From NCBI GenBank assembly GCA_023205875.1, contig CP060766.1, positions 186,001-250,000 of the forward strand: 64,000 nt of DNA. Reading direction: 5' to 3'. A model generated the notes under the pieces. It saw nothing but the letters and a program-made list of their open reading frames with translations. It was not told the DNA's origin and did no database searches. Position 1 is the stretch's first letter; the number at the start of each line of letters is the position of its first letter. Below, piece after piece: positions 39,389 through 49,398 of the stretch. The stretch comes from Chloropicon primus. Its lineage: Eukaryota; Chlorophyta; Chloropicophyceae; Chloropicales; Chloropicaceae. Made by a program: the position numbers and the translations under genes.

Positions 39389-40204
39389 ATGGCTTGTGCG
39401 CGGTGGGTGCGCCAGGGCGCGGCGCTGGCGAGGAGGGGGAGCGCAACGCCCGGCGTCGTGGGTTGCGTGTTCATCGGCGGTCTGGACGCGACGACGCCGG
39501 TGAGGCACTTGGCGGTCGGCGGCGGCGCCAACGTGAACGCTCTGGCGGACCAGTACCTGGACGAGATGAGGAGCCTCAAGCAGATCACGGGCCCGAGGAA
39601 GATCACGGAGCTTCTGGAGTTGTGCGAGAGCCGCCAGGACTTTGAGAAGGCCGTCGAGGTGCTTCGCCTCTCCCGGGGTTTGATGAACAACAGGAAGCAG
39701 TTCACCCCGTACAGCACGAACGTGACCAAAGCGCTGTTGGCGTCGTCCGACAAGGCGGAGGCCCAGGACGTTCTGTTCGACTTGGTCAGGGAGAGGAATT
39801 TGCTGGGGCTGCCCTTCTCGAAAACGAGGCTGCTGCGAGTCCTGAAGACGGTGCTGACGGATGCCGAGCCCATGCTGTTCAACGACGACTCGAAGATGTG
39901 GGAGGTCTACCACACGGCGGTCACCCAAGTGAAGGAGGAGAGCGGAGAAGTCTCGGCGAACATAGTCAAGCACATTCTGAGGCACCTGGTGCGGCACGGA
40001 AAGTCCGAGCTCGCGCTCGAGATGGCAAGCGACTTGGGCCGGATCTCGCCAGCGGCCTTGGACGCCAAAGCCATCGTGGACAGGTTCTCGAGAGACTTTG
40101 AGGAGCCCGGCGACGGTGGCGAGGCGGCGGCCGCCGAGGACGCGGAGGAAGAAGAAGAAGGCTCGTCGGGCGAGGGGGAAGAGGGGGGCGAGAGCGCGAA
40201 GTAG
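39389..40204 (+). CDS. Mitochondrial-type helical-repeat (PPR-like) protein
   Basis: 271 residues, intronless, start at the ATG 39389. A basic presequence (MACARWVRQGAALARRGSAT) is followed by a short hydrophobic stretch and then helical repeats reminiscent of PPR or MRPS27/PTCD-type proteins: KITELLELCESRQDFEKAVE, NVTKALLASSDKAEAQDVLF, VSANIVKHILRHLVRHGKSE and LALEMASDLGRISPAALDAK. The last 35 residues are strongly acidic (E/G-rich). I infer RNA or mitoribosome association from the repeats and targeting. A specific function cannot be given. Confidence 0.7.
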   Translation: MACARWVRQGAALARRGSATPGVVGCVFIGGLDATTPVRHLAVGGGANVNALADQYLDEMRSLKQITGPRKITELLELCESRQDFEKAVEVLRLSRGLMNNRKQFTPYSTNVTKALLASSDKAEAQDVLFDLVRERNLLGLPFSKTRLLRVLKTVLTDAEPMLFNDDSKMWEVYHTAVTQVKEESGEVSANIVKHILRHLVRHGKSELALEMASDLGRISPAALDAKAIVDRFSRDFEEPGDGGEAAAAEDAEEEEEGSSGEGEEGGESAK

Positions 40205-40314
40205 GCCGGAGCCTATCCCTCGAAAAAAAAAAGTGGTGCCTTGTCGCTTTACAGTTTTCGTTTAGGTGCGAATTCGGGTCGAGACAACGTCTGCGAGCGT
40301 GCCATCTCGGTGTC

Positions 40315-41379
40315 TCACAGCTTTCTGATGGTGATGGGCCACGAAGGAAACTTGTTGTGCCAGTAGGCAACTCCGTAGCTGGTCGTTGCGGGGGGCGGGG
40401 AAGGGAAAGGACAGTTTCGGGTCAGTGGGTTCCGCCCGGCTTTTGTGTCAGGCTAATTTGAAGAAGTTGTGAGACTTACTGCTCGAGCGTCCTCTTTGGA
40501 TCGTCCAGCTTCTTGCCGGCGTAAGCAAGCTTCTGCATGCCTGGGATGATGCCTCCTTTCTCCTGTGGTCCGAGCGCAACGAAAGAGAAGGGAGTAAGTC
40601 AAGTTATTTATAAATGCAGTTGTGTGAACTCGATCGAAAAGCACGCAAGCACGGTGCTCACTCACCTTAATCACAAGTCTTAGGTCCTCGATGGTCATTT
40701 TGGGCGAGACGTCGATCGTGAAGGGACCTCCGGAGTGCTTGCCATTCTGGTCTCTCTTGCTCCCGTACTCCTTCTCGGTATGCAACTCGCTCTGGACCGT
40801 GAGCTTGATGGTGGGCATGCCCTCGTATCTGAAGCCCCTCGGAACGTAGCCGTGAGGCACGCCCGTCTCGTACGCCTTCTTTCTGTCCTCGTCCTCCTGC
40901 TCTTTCGAGGGCTGGTACAGCGGCTTCCAGTCTACGCAGCCGTCGTTGTCGTCGTCGTAGAGAGAGGGGGAGAGAGAGAAGTCCCACGACAAGCGCGTTA
41001 GTACGCCTCGCGCAAGGCACTGAGGCGGAGGAGGGTGACCTACCTGAAAGCTGGCCGCCATCGGGCTGCACTACGGGCTCGTACTTCTCGTCCTCGTTGT
41101 AGAACGGGTAGTTGTTCGGCGGGACCGCCATGTACCCCGTTCGGCCCGTCCCTTGTGGCAGCAGGAAAAGAAAGAGTTCAAGGGGAAATAAACAAAAAGA
41201 GTTCCCCTTCAGTACGCCGCGAAGAAAGGAAAACCAAAGAGGAGTGAACGAAGAGAAGCGAGGGCCTCACCTGGCGTGGGGTTGTACTTGGTGACCGCAT
41301 CGCTGTTCACCTGCGCCAGATCCTCGTAGTCGGCCTTGAGCGCTGCGATCTCCTCCTGCTTCCAAGTCGTCGCAACCAT
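40315..41379 (-). CDS. Ubiquitin-like-domain protein, five exons, no diglycine end
   Basis: Exons 41271..41379, 41044..41151, 40666..40931, 40480..40562 and 40315..40378 (minus) splice to 209 residues with consistent phases. Residues about 113-209 form a ubiquitin-like fold: TIKLTVQSE, a roughly 20-residue charged insertion, FTIDVSPKMTIEDLRLVI (compare ubiquitin TLEVEPSDTIENVKAKI), EKGGIIPGMQKLAYAGKKLD (compare [20 protein letters not shown]), DPKRTLEHYGV, and a final strand WPITIRKL. It ends at the last strand without Gly-Gly, so it cannot be conjugated and likely serves as a docking domain. The N-terminal half (YMAVPPNNYPFYNEDEKYEP and on) is unknown. Five small exons hide it from frame scans. 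Confidence 0.8.
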
Positions 41380-41835
41380 CCTGGGTGACCCTTGAGTAGA
41401 AAAAGTCCCGCGTCGACGGTGCTAGGGTCTCTCAAGGATGGGATTGGTCAACCAACTACTACTACTACTACGACGACGACTTCGCGCCTCTGCTTCTCTC
41501 GCAACGCAACGGAGCGGATAAGAGAAGCCAATCCAAACGCTCGAACGTGTCAGTCAGTCTCCTCGTCGGAGAGCGAACGAGAGAGGGAGAGCGAGCGAGC
41601 GAGAGCGAGAGCGAGAGATCCTCCTGTCGGTCGGGCCCGGCGAACTCACCTCCGATTTACGATGTCTTGTTCTGCCTGCCTGTCCGTCTCTCGCGCCGAG
41701 ACCCCGAAAACCCTTTTCCGTCGCTCGCCCCCTCGAGCGTTTCATTTCCTCCTCACGGCCGTTACATTTTTTTACACCCGAATCCAAACCCCTCCGTCAT
41801 CATCGGAGGGACCGCCAGGAGCTTGGGAGACCAAG

Positions 41836-43057
41836 ATGGTCGAAACGGAGACCAAGGCGGGGACCTTTGGTGGATGCTGTGGTCCAGAGCGGCTCGGCTC
41901 TTTCCCAACATTCCATGGTGACCTCTTGGGAGCTCTTCATGGTTGTGGCACGTTTGGCGGAGACTCGGGAAGCATGCAAGGGGCTGGGGAGGTTGGGGTC
42001 GGCGAGGAGAACGGGCACCGGCGGTCGGGGGGTGGGGTGGGACCACCGCCGCCGGGTCCGAGCGCGGTTGGGGCTCCGGGGTTGGAGGGTCCGCGCGTGA
42101 GGACGGCGGAGACGGCCCAGAAAATGCTGCGGGTGATCGCGACGGATGAGGTGGACGTGGAGACCTCGGAGCTCCTCGACAAGGTGAGGGAATCCATCAC
42201 GGAAGTCAGCGCAAACAAGTAAGTCCCGCACGCCACTCCGCTCCCTCGTCGTCGTCGCCGCAACCACTGACTGACCCCCGATCCTTTTGTTTTTCTCGCG
42301 CTCGCTGCCCTGGGACGTGGGCGTCCGCGCCACGCTCAACAATCTCGCCACCAGGAAGCCGAGGAAGCGGGCGAGGCTGAGGGACAGCGCGGACTGGACG
42401 ATCCAGGGCCCCGAGCCCCTCGCTGGCCTCGCCGGGGACGGGCACGAGGGGACCGGCGCCGGAGCGGATTCGATCGCCGAGGGCCCGGGCCTTGCCGCCG
42501 CGGCGGTCGAGGGGGGTGGCGGGGGGGAGACGGGGGATCTCCTCAAGCTGGCCGCCGGCCTGCTCGGCCCCGAGTCCGGCGAGGGCGCGAGCGGGGCGGA
42601 CATCAACTCCTTTGCCCTGAACGCCGTGGTCGTCCTCGCCAAGGCGGCCCTGAGGAGGGACGGGGAGAGCCCAAACACCAGGGCCTTGCAGGAGACTCTG
42701 GAGAACATGCACCTGCAGTACAACTCCCTGGCGAACGAGACCTCGTTCCTGCAGAGCAAGCTCAAGAGGGAGAAAGACACTTGCAGCGGCCTGGAGAGGG
42801 ACGTCGACCGGATCAGCAGGGACATCTGCGAGCTCAGGGAGGAGAACCGGGGGCTCAAGACGGAGCTCGAGGGCCTGGAGGCCCAGGTCCGGTGCAGAAT
42901 CTGTTACGAGAGCAGGAGGAACTGCCTGCTGATGCCCTGCCTCCACCACTTGTTCTGCACTCGGTGCATAGACCTCCACTTCCAGTCGAGCGGGGCCAGG
43001 ACGTGCCCGGTCTGCCGAAAGGGGGTGAGCGGCGTCCTGGTGACGCAGCTCGAGTAG
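41836..43057 (+). CDS. RING-finger protein with coiled coil, putative E3 ubiquitin ligase
   Basis: Exons 41836..42218 and 42355..43057, 361 residues from the ATG at 41836; an in-frame ATG at 41662 would add 58 residues and is possible. The junction (AA|G) yields SANKKPRKRARLRD, a basic, nuclear-localisation-like stretch. A glycine-rich low-complexity middle is followed by a coiled coil (about 245-300, LQETLENMHLQYNSLANETS) and a C-terminal C3HC4 RING: CRICYESRRNCLLMPCLHHL, FCTRC and CPVCRKG, with all eight metal ligands. RING proteins of this layout promote ubiquitin transfer. The target is unknown. Followed by AATAAAA near 43108. Confidence 0.8.
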
Positions 43058-43381
43058 TAGTAGAGAGAGAGCTGAACAGGCAGGCAGGCAGCCAGACAAG
43101 GAGTGCTAATAAAAACGCTTTTGCCCTTACAGTTACTTACTCATCATCATCACTCGCAGAGAAGAAGAGACAGAACAACGGAAGAGAGAGGGGGGGAGAG
43201 AGGGCCACCTAAAAATTCTATACGCGTGACCCAAGCTCCTGCCCAGCTCGCTCCTCCTTCGTCCCCCAACCCCGCGCCGTCGTGTGGGCTCCGTCCCCGC
43301 AAAGGCCTTGAGAATACAAAGCTACTCGTGTTCATAGTAGGTCAAGCCCCCCCCATTTTGGCTAAAAGCATAAGAGAAACC

Positions 43382-43930
43382 TCACGCGGAGGCCTTTCTC
43401 ATGGCGATGAGGTCAGCCTTCTTCGCTTCCCAGAAAGACTTCGCGGTCTCCATCCTGGCGGCCTCGAGCTCCTCGATGGCCTCTCCGTACTTCCAACCCA
43501 CGGCGGTCGAGAGGTCCCCGAGAACGACGTACTTGTGTCCGTGCTGCAATCTGAGAACCTTCAAGGCCTCTGGGACGACGAGCTTCTTCACCTTGTCGTA
43601 GGGAGCAGGGCATCCCTCGAAGGCCTGGAGTCTTCCGAGGGCGAGGGCACCGCGGTGCGTCTTGTGAGGAACCATTCCTCTAATGGTCCTCCACAAGATC
43701 TTCGCTGGAGCTTTGTAGTGGTAAGGCCCCTTCCTTGGCGCCGTGAGGTGCCTCTTCCTTCTGAACCTCTCGTACTTCATCTTCTGCCTGACGAACCCAC
43801 CGCTGACGCAAATCTTCTCGCACCTCACGGCCACGACCTTCTGGCCGTGAAGGAGCTGCTTGGCGATGATGCTCGCCAAGCGGCCGAGCATGTGCCCGGC
43901 GCAATCGATCACAACTACCTCAGGTGCCAT
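43382..43930 (-). CDS. RPL13A: Cytosolic ribosomal protein uL13 (L13a)
   Basis: 182 residues, intronless, full length. Starts [20 protein letters not shown] and contains the uL13 signature region [20 protein letters not shown] and [16 protein letters not shown], typical of eukaryotic L13a. It is part of the 60S subunit near the exit of the L1 stalk side. Convergent with the RING gene. Confidence 0.96.
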   Translation of the reverse strand: MAPEVVVIDCAGHMLGRLASIIAKQLLHGQKVVAVRCEKICVSGGFVRQKMKYERFRRKRHLTAPRKGPYHYKAPAKILWRTIRGMVPHKTHRGALALGRLQAFEGCPAPYDKVKKLVVPEALKVLRLQHGHKYVVLGDLSTAVGWKYGEAIEELEAARMETAKSFWEAKKADLIAMRKASA

Positions 43931-44633
43931 CCTTCTCCTTCTCCTTTCTCCTTCTCTGTTCGACTGATCACCCCGAGCTCGTCTCCTCGACCCCGCCTCT
44001 TTTCGCCCTGGCGGCGGCTGCTACTTCACATTTGAACTAAAAAAGACTTTTCCGAAACTCGAATTTGGGACAACAAGCGATTTCCACTTTCAAGGGTAAC
44101 GTCTTTTGTAAAATTATACAGAAACGAAACATTTCCAAATGTCACATTTGGGGCGGTGGCGGCTGAAGGAAATGCGACGGGTTTCGTGTAGAAAACCCGT
44201 GTATAAGAAAATCGATCGAGTGTTCGAAGTTTTCCACATTTCAGGTTTTCGAATTTCGAATACGAATTACGGAAAAGTTTCGTCCAGTAGATCATGCCGT
44301 GTTTCCAGCGGATTGGAGTTTTGGGAATGTTGGTGTCGCGGAAATGTTCGAGCAGTCATTTTCACGATCTGACGAGCACCCGATCGACGCGAGGACGACG
44401 CCCAGCGACGAAGGTCCTCTTGGTGTTCGGAACGAGTTCTCGGACGGAGGACGACGAGGAGGACGAGGGAGACCTCTGTGACGCGAAAGTTCACCTCGAG
44501 ATCTTTCGATAGAGCTCTCGATCGAAGGATTTGAACTCGATTGTAGGGAGGAGCAGCAGAAAGCCAGGCAGGCCAGGCCAAGGAGCCCAAGGAGCGAAAG
44601 AAGAAGAAGAAGAAGAAGAAGAAGAAGAAGAAG
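43931..44633. other. Divergent gap with an AT-richer island
   Basis: 5'-5' gap between uL13 and eIF3e. Bases about 44035-44290 are clearly less GC-rich than the surroundings, with ACATTTC/GAAAATCG-type words and no coding frame. The motif copy at 44492 and a (GAA)n run at 44600-44633 right before the eIF3e ATG complete it. Confidence 0.5.
44493..44534. promoter_or_regulatory. Motif copy upstream of eIF3e
   Basis: ACCTCGAGATCTTTCGATAG, then AGCTCTCGATCGAAGGATTTG. It contains two TTTCGAT/ATCGAA half-sites and is nearly identical to the copy at 39119. Confidence 0.6.
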
Positions 44634-45923
44634 ATGGCGGACCAGGACGCGACGAGGTGGGACATCACGTCGAAGATAGCGGGGAACTTGGACAGGCACT
44701 TGGTGTTCCCGCTTCTCGAGTTCCTGCAGACGAGGGGCATCTACCCGGAGGAGGACATCATGAACTCCAAGATAGAGCTGCTCAAGGACACGAACATGGT
44801 GGACTTTGCGATGGACATTTACAGGCAGAACAACGGGACGGAGGAGGTGCCAGTGGAGATGACGGAGAGGCGCAAGGTGGTCATAGGGAATCTGACGCAG
44901 CTGCAGGAGACGGCTGCTCCTATAGTGGACTTTCTCCTGGACGAGAACAAGGTGAAGGACCTGAGGAACGACAAGGCGTACAACATAAAGATGCTCCAGG
45001 ACCAGTACAACATCTCCCAGGACGACATCGAGGTCCTGTTCAAGTTCGCCAAGTTCCAGTTCGAGTGCGGCAACTACTCGGCCTGCGCTGACTTCTTGGT
45101 CCAGTACAGGGGGCTCTGCACCAAGCTGGAGAAGAGCTTCAGCGCCCTGTGGGGGAAGTTCGCGTCGGAGATCCTGCTGCAGAACTGGAACGAGGCCCTC
45201 GAGGACCTGAACAAGATCCAGGAGTACATTGACTCCAAGTCGTTCACCTCCGCCCTCGCCCAGCTCCAGCAGAGGATCTGGCTAATCCACTGGTCCCTCT
45301 TCGTGTTCTTCAACCACGAGAACGGCATGAACTTCCTGGTGGACATGCTCGTCCAGGACAGGTACGTCAACGCCATCCAGACGGGGGCCCCCCACATGCT
45401 CCGCTACCTCGCGGCCGCGGTCATCATCAACAAGAAGCGCAGGAACATCCTCAAGGAGCTCATCAAGCTCATCAAGAGCGAGAAGTACATCTACTCGGAC
45501 CCCGTCACCGAGTTCATTATCTGCCTGTTCGTGGACTACGACTTTGAGGGGGCCCAGAAGAAACTCAAGGAGTGCGAGGCCGTCCTCGCCAACGACTACT
45601 TCTTGACCGCCTGCGTGGACGACTTTGTGGAGAACGCCAGGCTCTTTATCTTCGAGACGTACTGCAGGATCCACGAGACGATAGATATGAAAATGTTAGC
45701 AAACAAGTTGAACATGGACCAGGAGAGCGCCGAGAAGTGGATCGCCAACTTGATTAGAAACGCTCGCTTGAACGCAAAGATAGACTCGCAGCAGGGCACT
45801 GTGGTCATGGGCTCGCAGCATCCGGGTGTCTACGAGCAAATAGTGGAGAAAACGAAGAGCCTCACGGCCAGGACGTACCACCTAGCGAATGCTGTCATAG
45901 GCAGCGGCAAGGTGAACTCCTGA
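44634..45923 (+). CDS. EIF3E: Translation initiation factor eIF3 subunit e
   Basis: 429 residues, intronless, slightly shorter than the animal protein (about 445). Part of the octameric PCI/MPN core of eIF3 on the 40S subunit. N-terminal eIF3e domain WDITSKIAGNLDRHLVFPLL, EFLQTRGIYPEEDI; TPR-like middle; C-terminal PCI domain with RIHETIDMKMLANKLNMDQE, SAEKWIANLIRNARLNAKID and GTVVMGSQHPGVYEQIVEKT, all textbook eIF3e blocks. A (GAA)n run immediately precedes the ATG. Confidence 0.96.
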   Translation: MADQDATRWDITSKIAGNLDRHLVFPLLEFLQTRGIYPEEDIMNSKIELLKDTNMVDFAMDIYRQNNGTEEVPVEMTERRKVVIGNLTQLQETAAPIVDFLLDENKVKDLRNDKAYNIKMLQDQYNISQDDIEVLFKFAKFQFECGNYSACADFLVQYRGLCTKLEKSFSALWGKFASEILLQNWNEALEDLNKIQEYIDSKSFTSALAQLQQRIWLIHWSLFVFFNHENGMNFLVDMLVQDRYVNAIQTGAPHMLRYLAAAVIINKKRRNILKELIKLIKSEKYIYSDPVTEFIICLFVDYDFEGAQKKLKECEAVLANDYFLTACVDDFVENARLFIFETYCRIHETIDMKMLANKLNMDQESAEKWIANLIRNARLNAKIDSQQGTVVMGSQHPGVYEQIVEKTKSLTARTYHLANAVIGSGKVNS

Positions 45924-46077
45924 ACCCCCTCTTTAATACTTGTGTGAAAAAAGAGTCTGTACTTTGTTATGTCCATTTTATTACTTGATACAAAACTTAC
46001 TTGTCTCTCTCTCTGGTGTGCGTGTGTGTGTTGTTGTTGTTTTACAATGTTGCCCTTTTCCATGGCGCCGCTGCTTC

Positions 46078-49000
46078 TCACCTCCGGTCCAGGATGGAGG
46101 GCATGTGCTCGCTGTTCAGAAGGGTCTTCCACCTGTCCACAAGGCCGCTCTCGAACTCCTTCTTTTTCTTCTTTTTCTTCTTCTTTTTCTTCTTCTTCTT
46201 CTTCTCCTGCATGTCTATCATGAGCTTTTTGGGGAAGGTATGGGTGAAGTTTGTCTCAGAAACGGCCTCCCTGATTTCAGTCCAGTACATCGACTCTGCC
46301 TTCTCCTCCATGTCGGCCGAGAGGAAAGAGTCTGCCAACTTCTTTGCCCCTTGGGGGATAATCACGGCCTTCTTGAGGTGGTCCAGATCTGTCTCTTGGT
46401 ACCGCAAGTACGTCGTTTGCAATGCAGCAGAAAAGTTGAGGCCGAGGGGGTCGTCATCCTGGTTCTTGTTCACAGGTTGGTTGACGTTAAAGAAAGAACC
46501 TCGCCTTGCCTGGCGGGCCAAGGACACGTCAGGCAAGGTGAAGATGCTTCTCCTCCTTCCGGCACGCCTCACGTCGCGTGCAGACCGCTTGGGTTGGATC
46601 TTCTCTTCTTTCCTCCTCTGGATGTTCTTCAATTCTTGTCTCTTCCTCTGCAGGTCGCTCGCTACTTTGCTGTTCGAGGTGAACATTCTGACCTTGTCGG
46701 AGCTCAAGGGGGGGAGCGTGTCGATCTCGCTCATAAGAGCCCGAGACCTCTCTTCCGCCGAAAAGGGGTCCTCCTCCTCGGACCTCCTCTCGTAGTCAAC
46801 TCCCCTGTCATCGCTAAGCGCGACTTCCTTCTCAAAGTCTCCGATCTTGATTGGCTGCGTCACGCAAAGGAATCGCCCAAAGGCAATGAGCATGTCATGC
46901 TTTTCGTTGATGAAACCGATCTGAGTCGGCGCCATCCGGAACGGGATCTCAACGAGCTGCTGCAGGTGCTTCCCCTTCAGGACCTTCCATATGATCACAG
47001 AAAAGTCCTCGCTCGAGGAGGCGTAGATGGAGGAGGACTGGTGGACGCAAATGCTCGTGAGAGCTCTCTTGTGAAGAGCGCACGCGATGGCCGGGTCGCT
47101 GCTCAGCATGCCAGTCATGACGTCACTTCGGCCTCCCAGCCTCGAAAGGTGAAGCCTCCAAAATTCGACGTTTCCATCCTGGAGCCCCACTGCCACTTCC
47201 ACGGGCTCCCTCCTCGACTGCTTTGCGGCAAAGCTGTTCAGGGTGAAGCACGTAAGAGACGCCGAGGATATGGATCTTAGCGACGTCACAAGCAAGAGCC
47301 CGCTTCTCTGTGCTTGTGTCGATATTCCTGAAATTCCCGCTGCCCTGGATTGCGCAGCCTTGTCGTGCAAGTGCCAGATCTTGATGACGCCCTCCATGCC
47401 CGCGGAGATGATGAACTGCCGCCCAGAGATGACGTGCTCAAGGAACATCACTCTCTTGGTGTGCGCCTTGTGGAACTCTGGTTTGAACTGCGTCATTGGC
47501 AGCTGGTGGAGGATGATGGTCCCCTCCTCCGTGCCCAGAATGATGACTTGCTTCTGGAAGTTCTTCTTCCACTTGTTCGCCGCCATCAGACCCTTGAGCC
47601 CGCCACCCAGGGAGACAGACTCCTTGTTAAAAGTCGCAGTTTTCTGCAACCTCCTCGTCTGGCCCCTTGCTATGAACTCCATCGCCGTTATCGCGCTCGA
47701 GTCGTTCTCGTTGTTCTCGATAAACTGAATGGTTTGCCCATTGCCAACATCGACTATGCTGGTGTGGCCGCTGCTCCATCCGACGATGATTCTGCCGGAG
47801 GCTTTGTGGCAGATCAACGTCGATATCTCTGCAAGGTGGCCCTTCGTGTTCGTCCCGTCGCTCTTTGTCATCTCAGCTCCAACGAGAGGGGCCTTTGGCG
47901 CGAGGAGCTTGCTGTCGTGTCCCACAGCCGTGTACATCATGTGGATCGTCGAGCCCTGGCAAAGCACAGAGACGGGGACGCCGCTCTTCTTTTGGTTCCT
48001 GTACAACGATTTCCGGACCTCGTCCTCCTCTAGGATCTGAAAGTTGATTACGGGGTGAGAGCAACTGGACAGAAAGTGGGTCGAGGTGTGGTACTCGACC
48101 AAGGCCACGTTCGGACCGAACGCGATGAGGAATGGCAGGCCAGACGCCCCCGATCCGTTGTCCATGCTGGATCCCACGGACATTCCTTTGGCGAGCACGT
48201 TGAGGGGCTCGACGTCCCTGACAACGAACCTGGACGTGCTCCCCAGCTGGTCATTCAGGGGCAGCGAAGATATGTCGTCCCTGTCCTGGATGATCTCGTC
48301 GTACTCCGAGTTCCCTCCAGAGAACTGAGGAAGCTGCAACGAGTCCCACTCCTCGAAATCTGAGAGGTGCCACCTCTTCAAGCACCCGTGGTTGTCCACA
48401 GAGAAAAGGGAAGACGTCTCTTCGTGAATGCAGATCGACTTCACGGGAGCGTTGTGGCCCAAAAGGGTCTCGACCAGCCTGAGCTCGCTCTCTTTCACGT
48501 CCCAGATCTTGATCGTCTTGTCCATGGACGCCGTGAAGAGGTGCTTGGTGCCTTCCCGAAAAGCAATGCAGGTGATCGGCATGTCGTGGACATTCATGAG
48601 AACGTACATCAAGAATCCCGTCTCGACGTTCCAGACTTGGATGCTCACCTCTTGCACCGCAAATATCCTCGCGTGGATCGGGTCGTACAACATGTCCCTC
48701 AACCACTCAGCACCCGTGCTGGCGGGAACGTTGAGCTCGTCGTTCTTCTTCACGTCTATCTTTTTGTATTGAACCTTGCCGCCCTGCTTTGTTACTGTCA
48801 TCTCCGTCTTCCACACCTTTATCACATTCTCGACTCCCGTCGTCAGCACCATCTTCTGCTTCATACAATGGCAAGCGCACAGAATGGGCCTCACGTGGGC
48901 ATCAATCGAGCTCATCTCTTGAAGGATTCTGCTTCCAGAGGCGTAGAAGAGCACCAGCTTCCGCCGGTTCCTTATCGCATAATACACGTCGTGGTTCCTG

Positions 49001-49398
49001 TTGTAGAACAGACTTTCTGTTGTAGTATCCGCAGGAAGGAGCGTGCTATGAATAAGCTCTTTCGTTCTTGTTGACCACAGATACAGCTTGTGGTTGTCGC
49101 TGCACAAGACCTGCTCCCGTATCTCGTTGCAGCAAAGGCTCACGACTTCGAAGCTGCACGAGAAACAGTGTCTGTATATGAAGTTCGCAGGGCACCTCAC
49201 AGACTCCTGCTCCTTCTTCGCCTCCTCAATCTCCTTGTCACCTGTGCCCGCCTTGTCCGGACCGAGGAGCTCCCTCCTCCTCGCGCTCTTCTCCCTCTCA
49301 AGCTTCTTGCGCATGGAGTTCACGAACTTTGTGGGACTCCCTTGGGCTGCCTTCCCAGGACTCCTCGTCGGGCTTTTCGTCGGGCTGACCACAACCAT
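46078..49398 (-). CDS. Large WD40-repeat protein, possibly ciliary
   Basis: 1106 residues in one exon. The N-terminal about 70 residues are basic and repeat SPTKSPTRSP-like phosphorylation motifs. Two beta-propellers of WD40 repeats follow (examples: GVENVIKVWKTEM, SMDKTIKIWDVKE, GMEGVIKIWHLHD, SEDFSVIIWKVLK). The C-terminal about 250 residues are charged and helical and include a run of 15 lysines (about 1064-1078, from a CTT tract at 46157-46205). The overall plan resembles large WDR proteins of cilia and flagella, but no specific orthologue is clear to me. Downstream TGTAA (minus) at 46042-46046. Confidence 0.82.
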   Translation of the reverse strand: MVVVSPTKSPTRSPGKAAQGSPTKFVNSMRKKLEREKSARRRELLGPDKAGTGDKEIEEAKKEQESVRCPANFIYRHCFSCSFEVVSLCCNEIREQVLCSDNHKLYLWSTRTKELIHSTLLPADTTTESLFYNRNHDVYYAIRNRRKLVLFYASGSRILQEMSSIDAHVRPILCACHCMKQKMVLTTGVENVIKVWKTEMTVTKQGGKVQYKKIDVKKNDELNVPASTGAEWLRDMLYDPIHARIFAVQEVSIQVWNVETGFLMYVLMNVHDMPITCIAFREGTKHLFTASMDKTIKIWDVKESELRLVETLLGHNAPVKSICIHEETSSLFSVDNHGCLKRWHLSDFEEWDSLQLPQFSGGNSEYDEIIQDRDDISSLPLNDQLGSTSRFVVRDVEPLNVLAKGMSVGSSMDNGSGASGLPFLIAFGPNVALVEYHTSTHFLSSCSHPVINFQILEEDEVRKSLYRNQKKSGVPVSVLCQGSTIHMMYTAVGHDSKLLAPKAPLVGAEMTKSDGTNTKGHLAEISTLICHKASGRIIVGWSSGHTSIVDVGNGQTIQFIENNENDSSAITAMEFIARGQTRRLQKTATFNKESVSLGGGLKGLMAANKWKKNFQKQVIILGTEEGTIILHQLPMTQFKPEFHKAHTKRVMFLEHVISGRQFIISAGMEGVIKIWHLHDKAAQSRAAGISGISTQAQRSGLLLVTSLRSISSASLTCFTLNSFAAKQSRREPVEVAVGLQDGNVEFWRLHLSRLGGRSDVMTGMLSSDPAIACALHKRALTSICVHQSSSIYASSSEDFSVIIWKVLKGKHLQQLVEIPFRMAPTQIGFINEKHDMLIAFGRFLCVTQPIKIGDFEKEVALSDDRGVDYERRSEEEDPFSAEERSRALMSEIDTLPPLSSDKVRMFTSNSKVASDLQRKRQELKNIQRRKEEKIQPKRSARDVRRAGRRRSIFTLPDVSLARQARRGSFFNVNQPVNKNQDDDPLGLNFSAALQTTYLRYQETDLDHLKKAVIIPQGAKKLADSFLSADMEEKAESMYWTEIREAVSETNFTHTFPKKLMIDMQEKKKKKKKKKKKKKKKEFESGLVDRWKTLLNSEHMPSILDRR

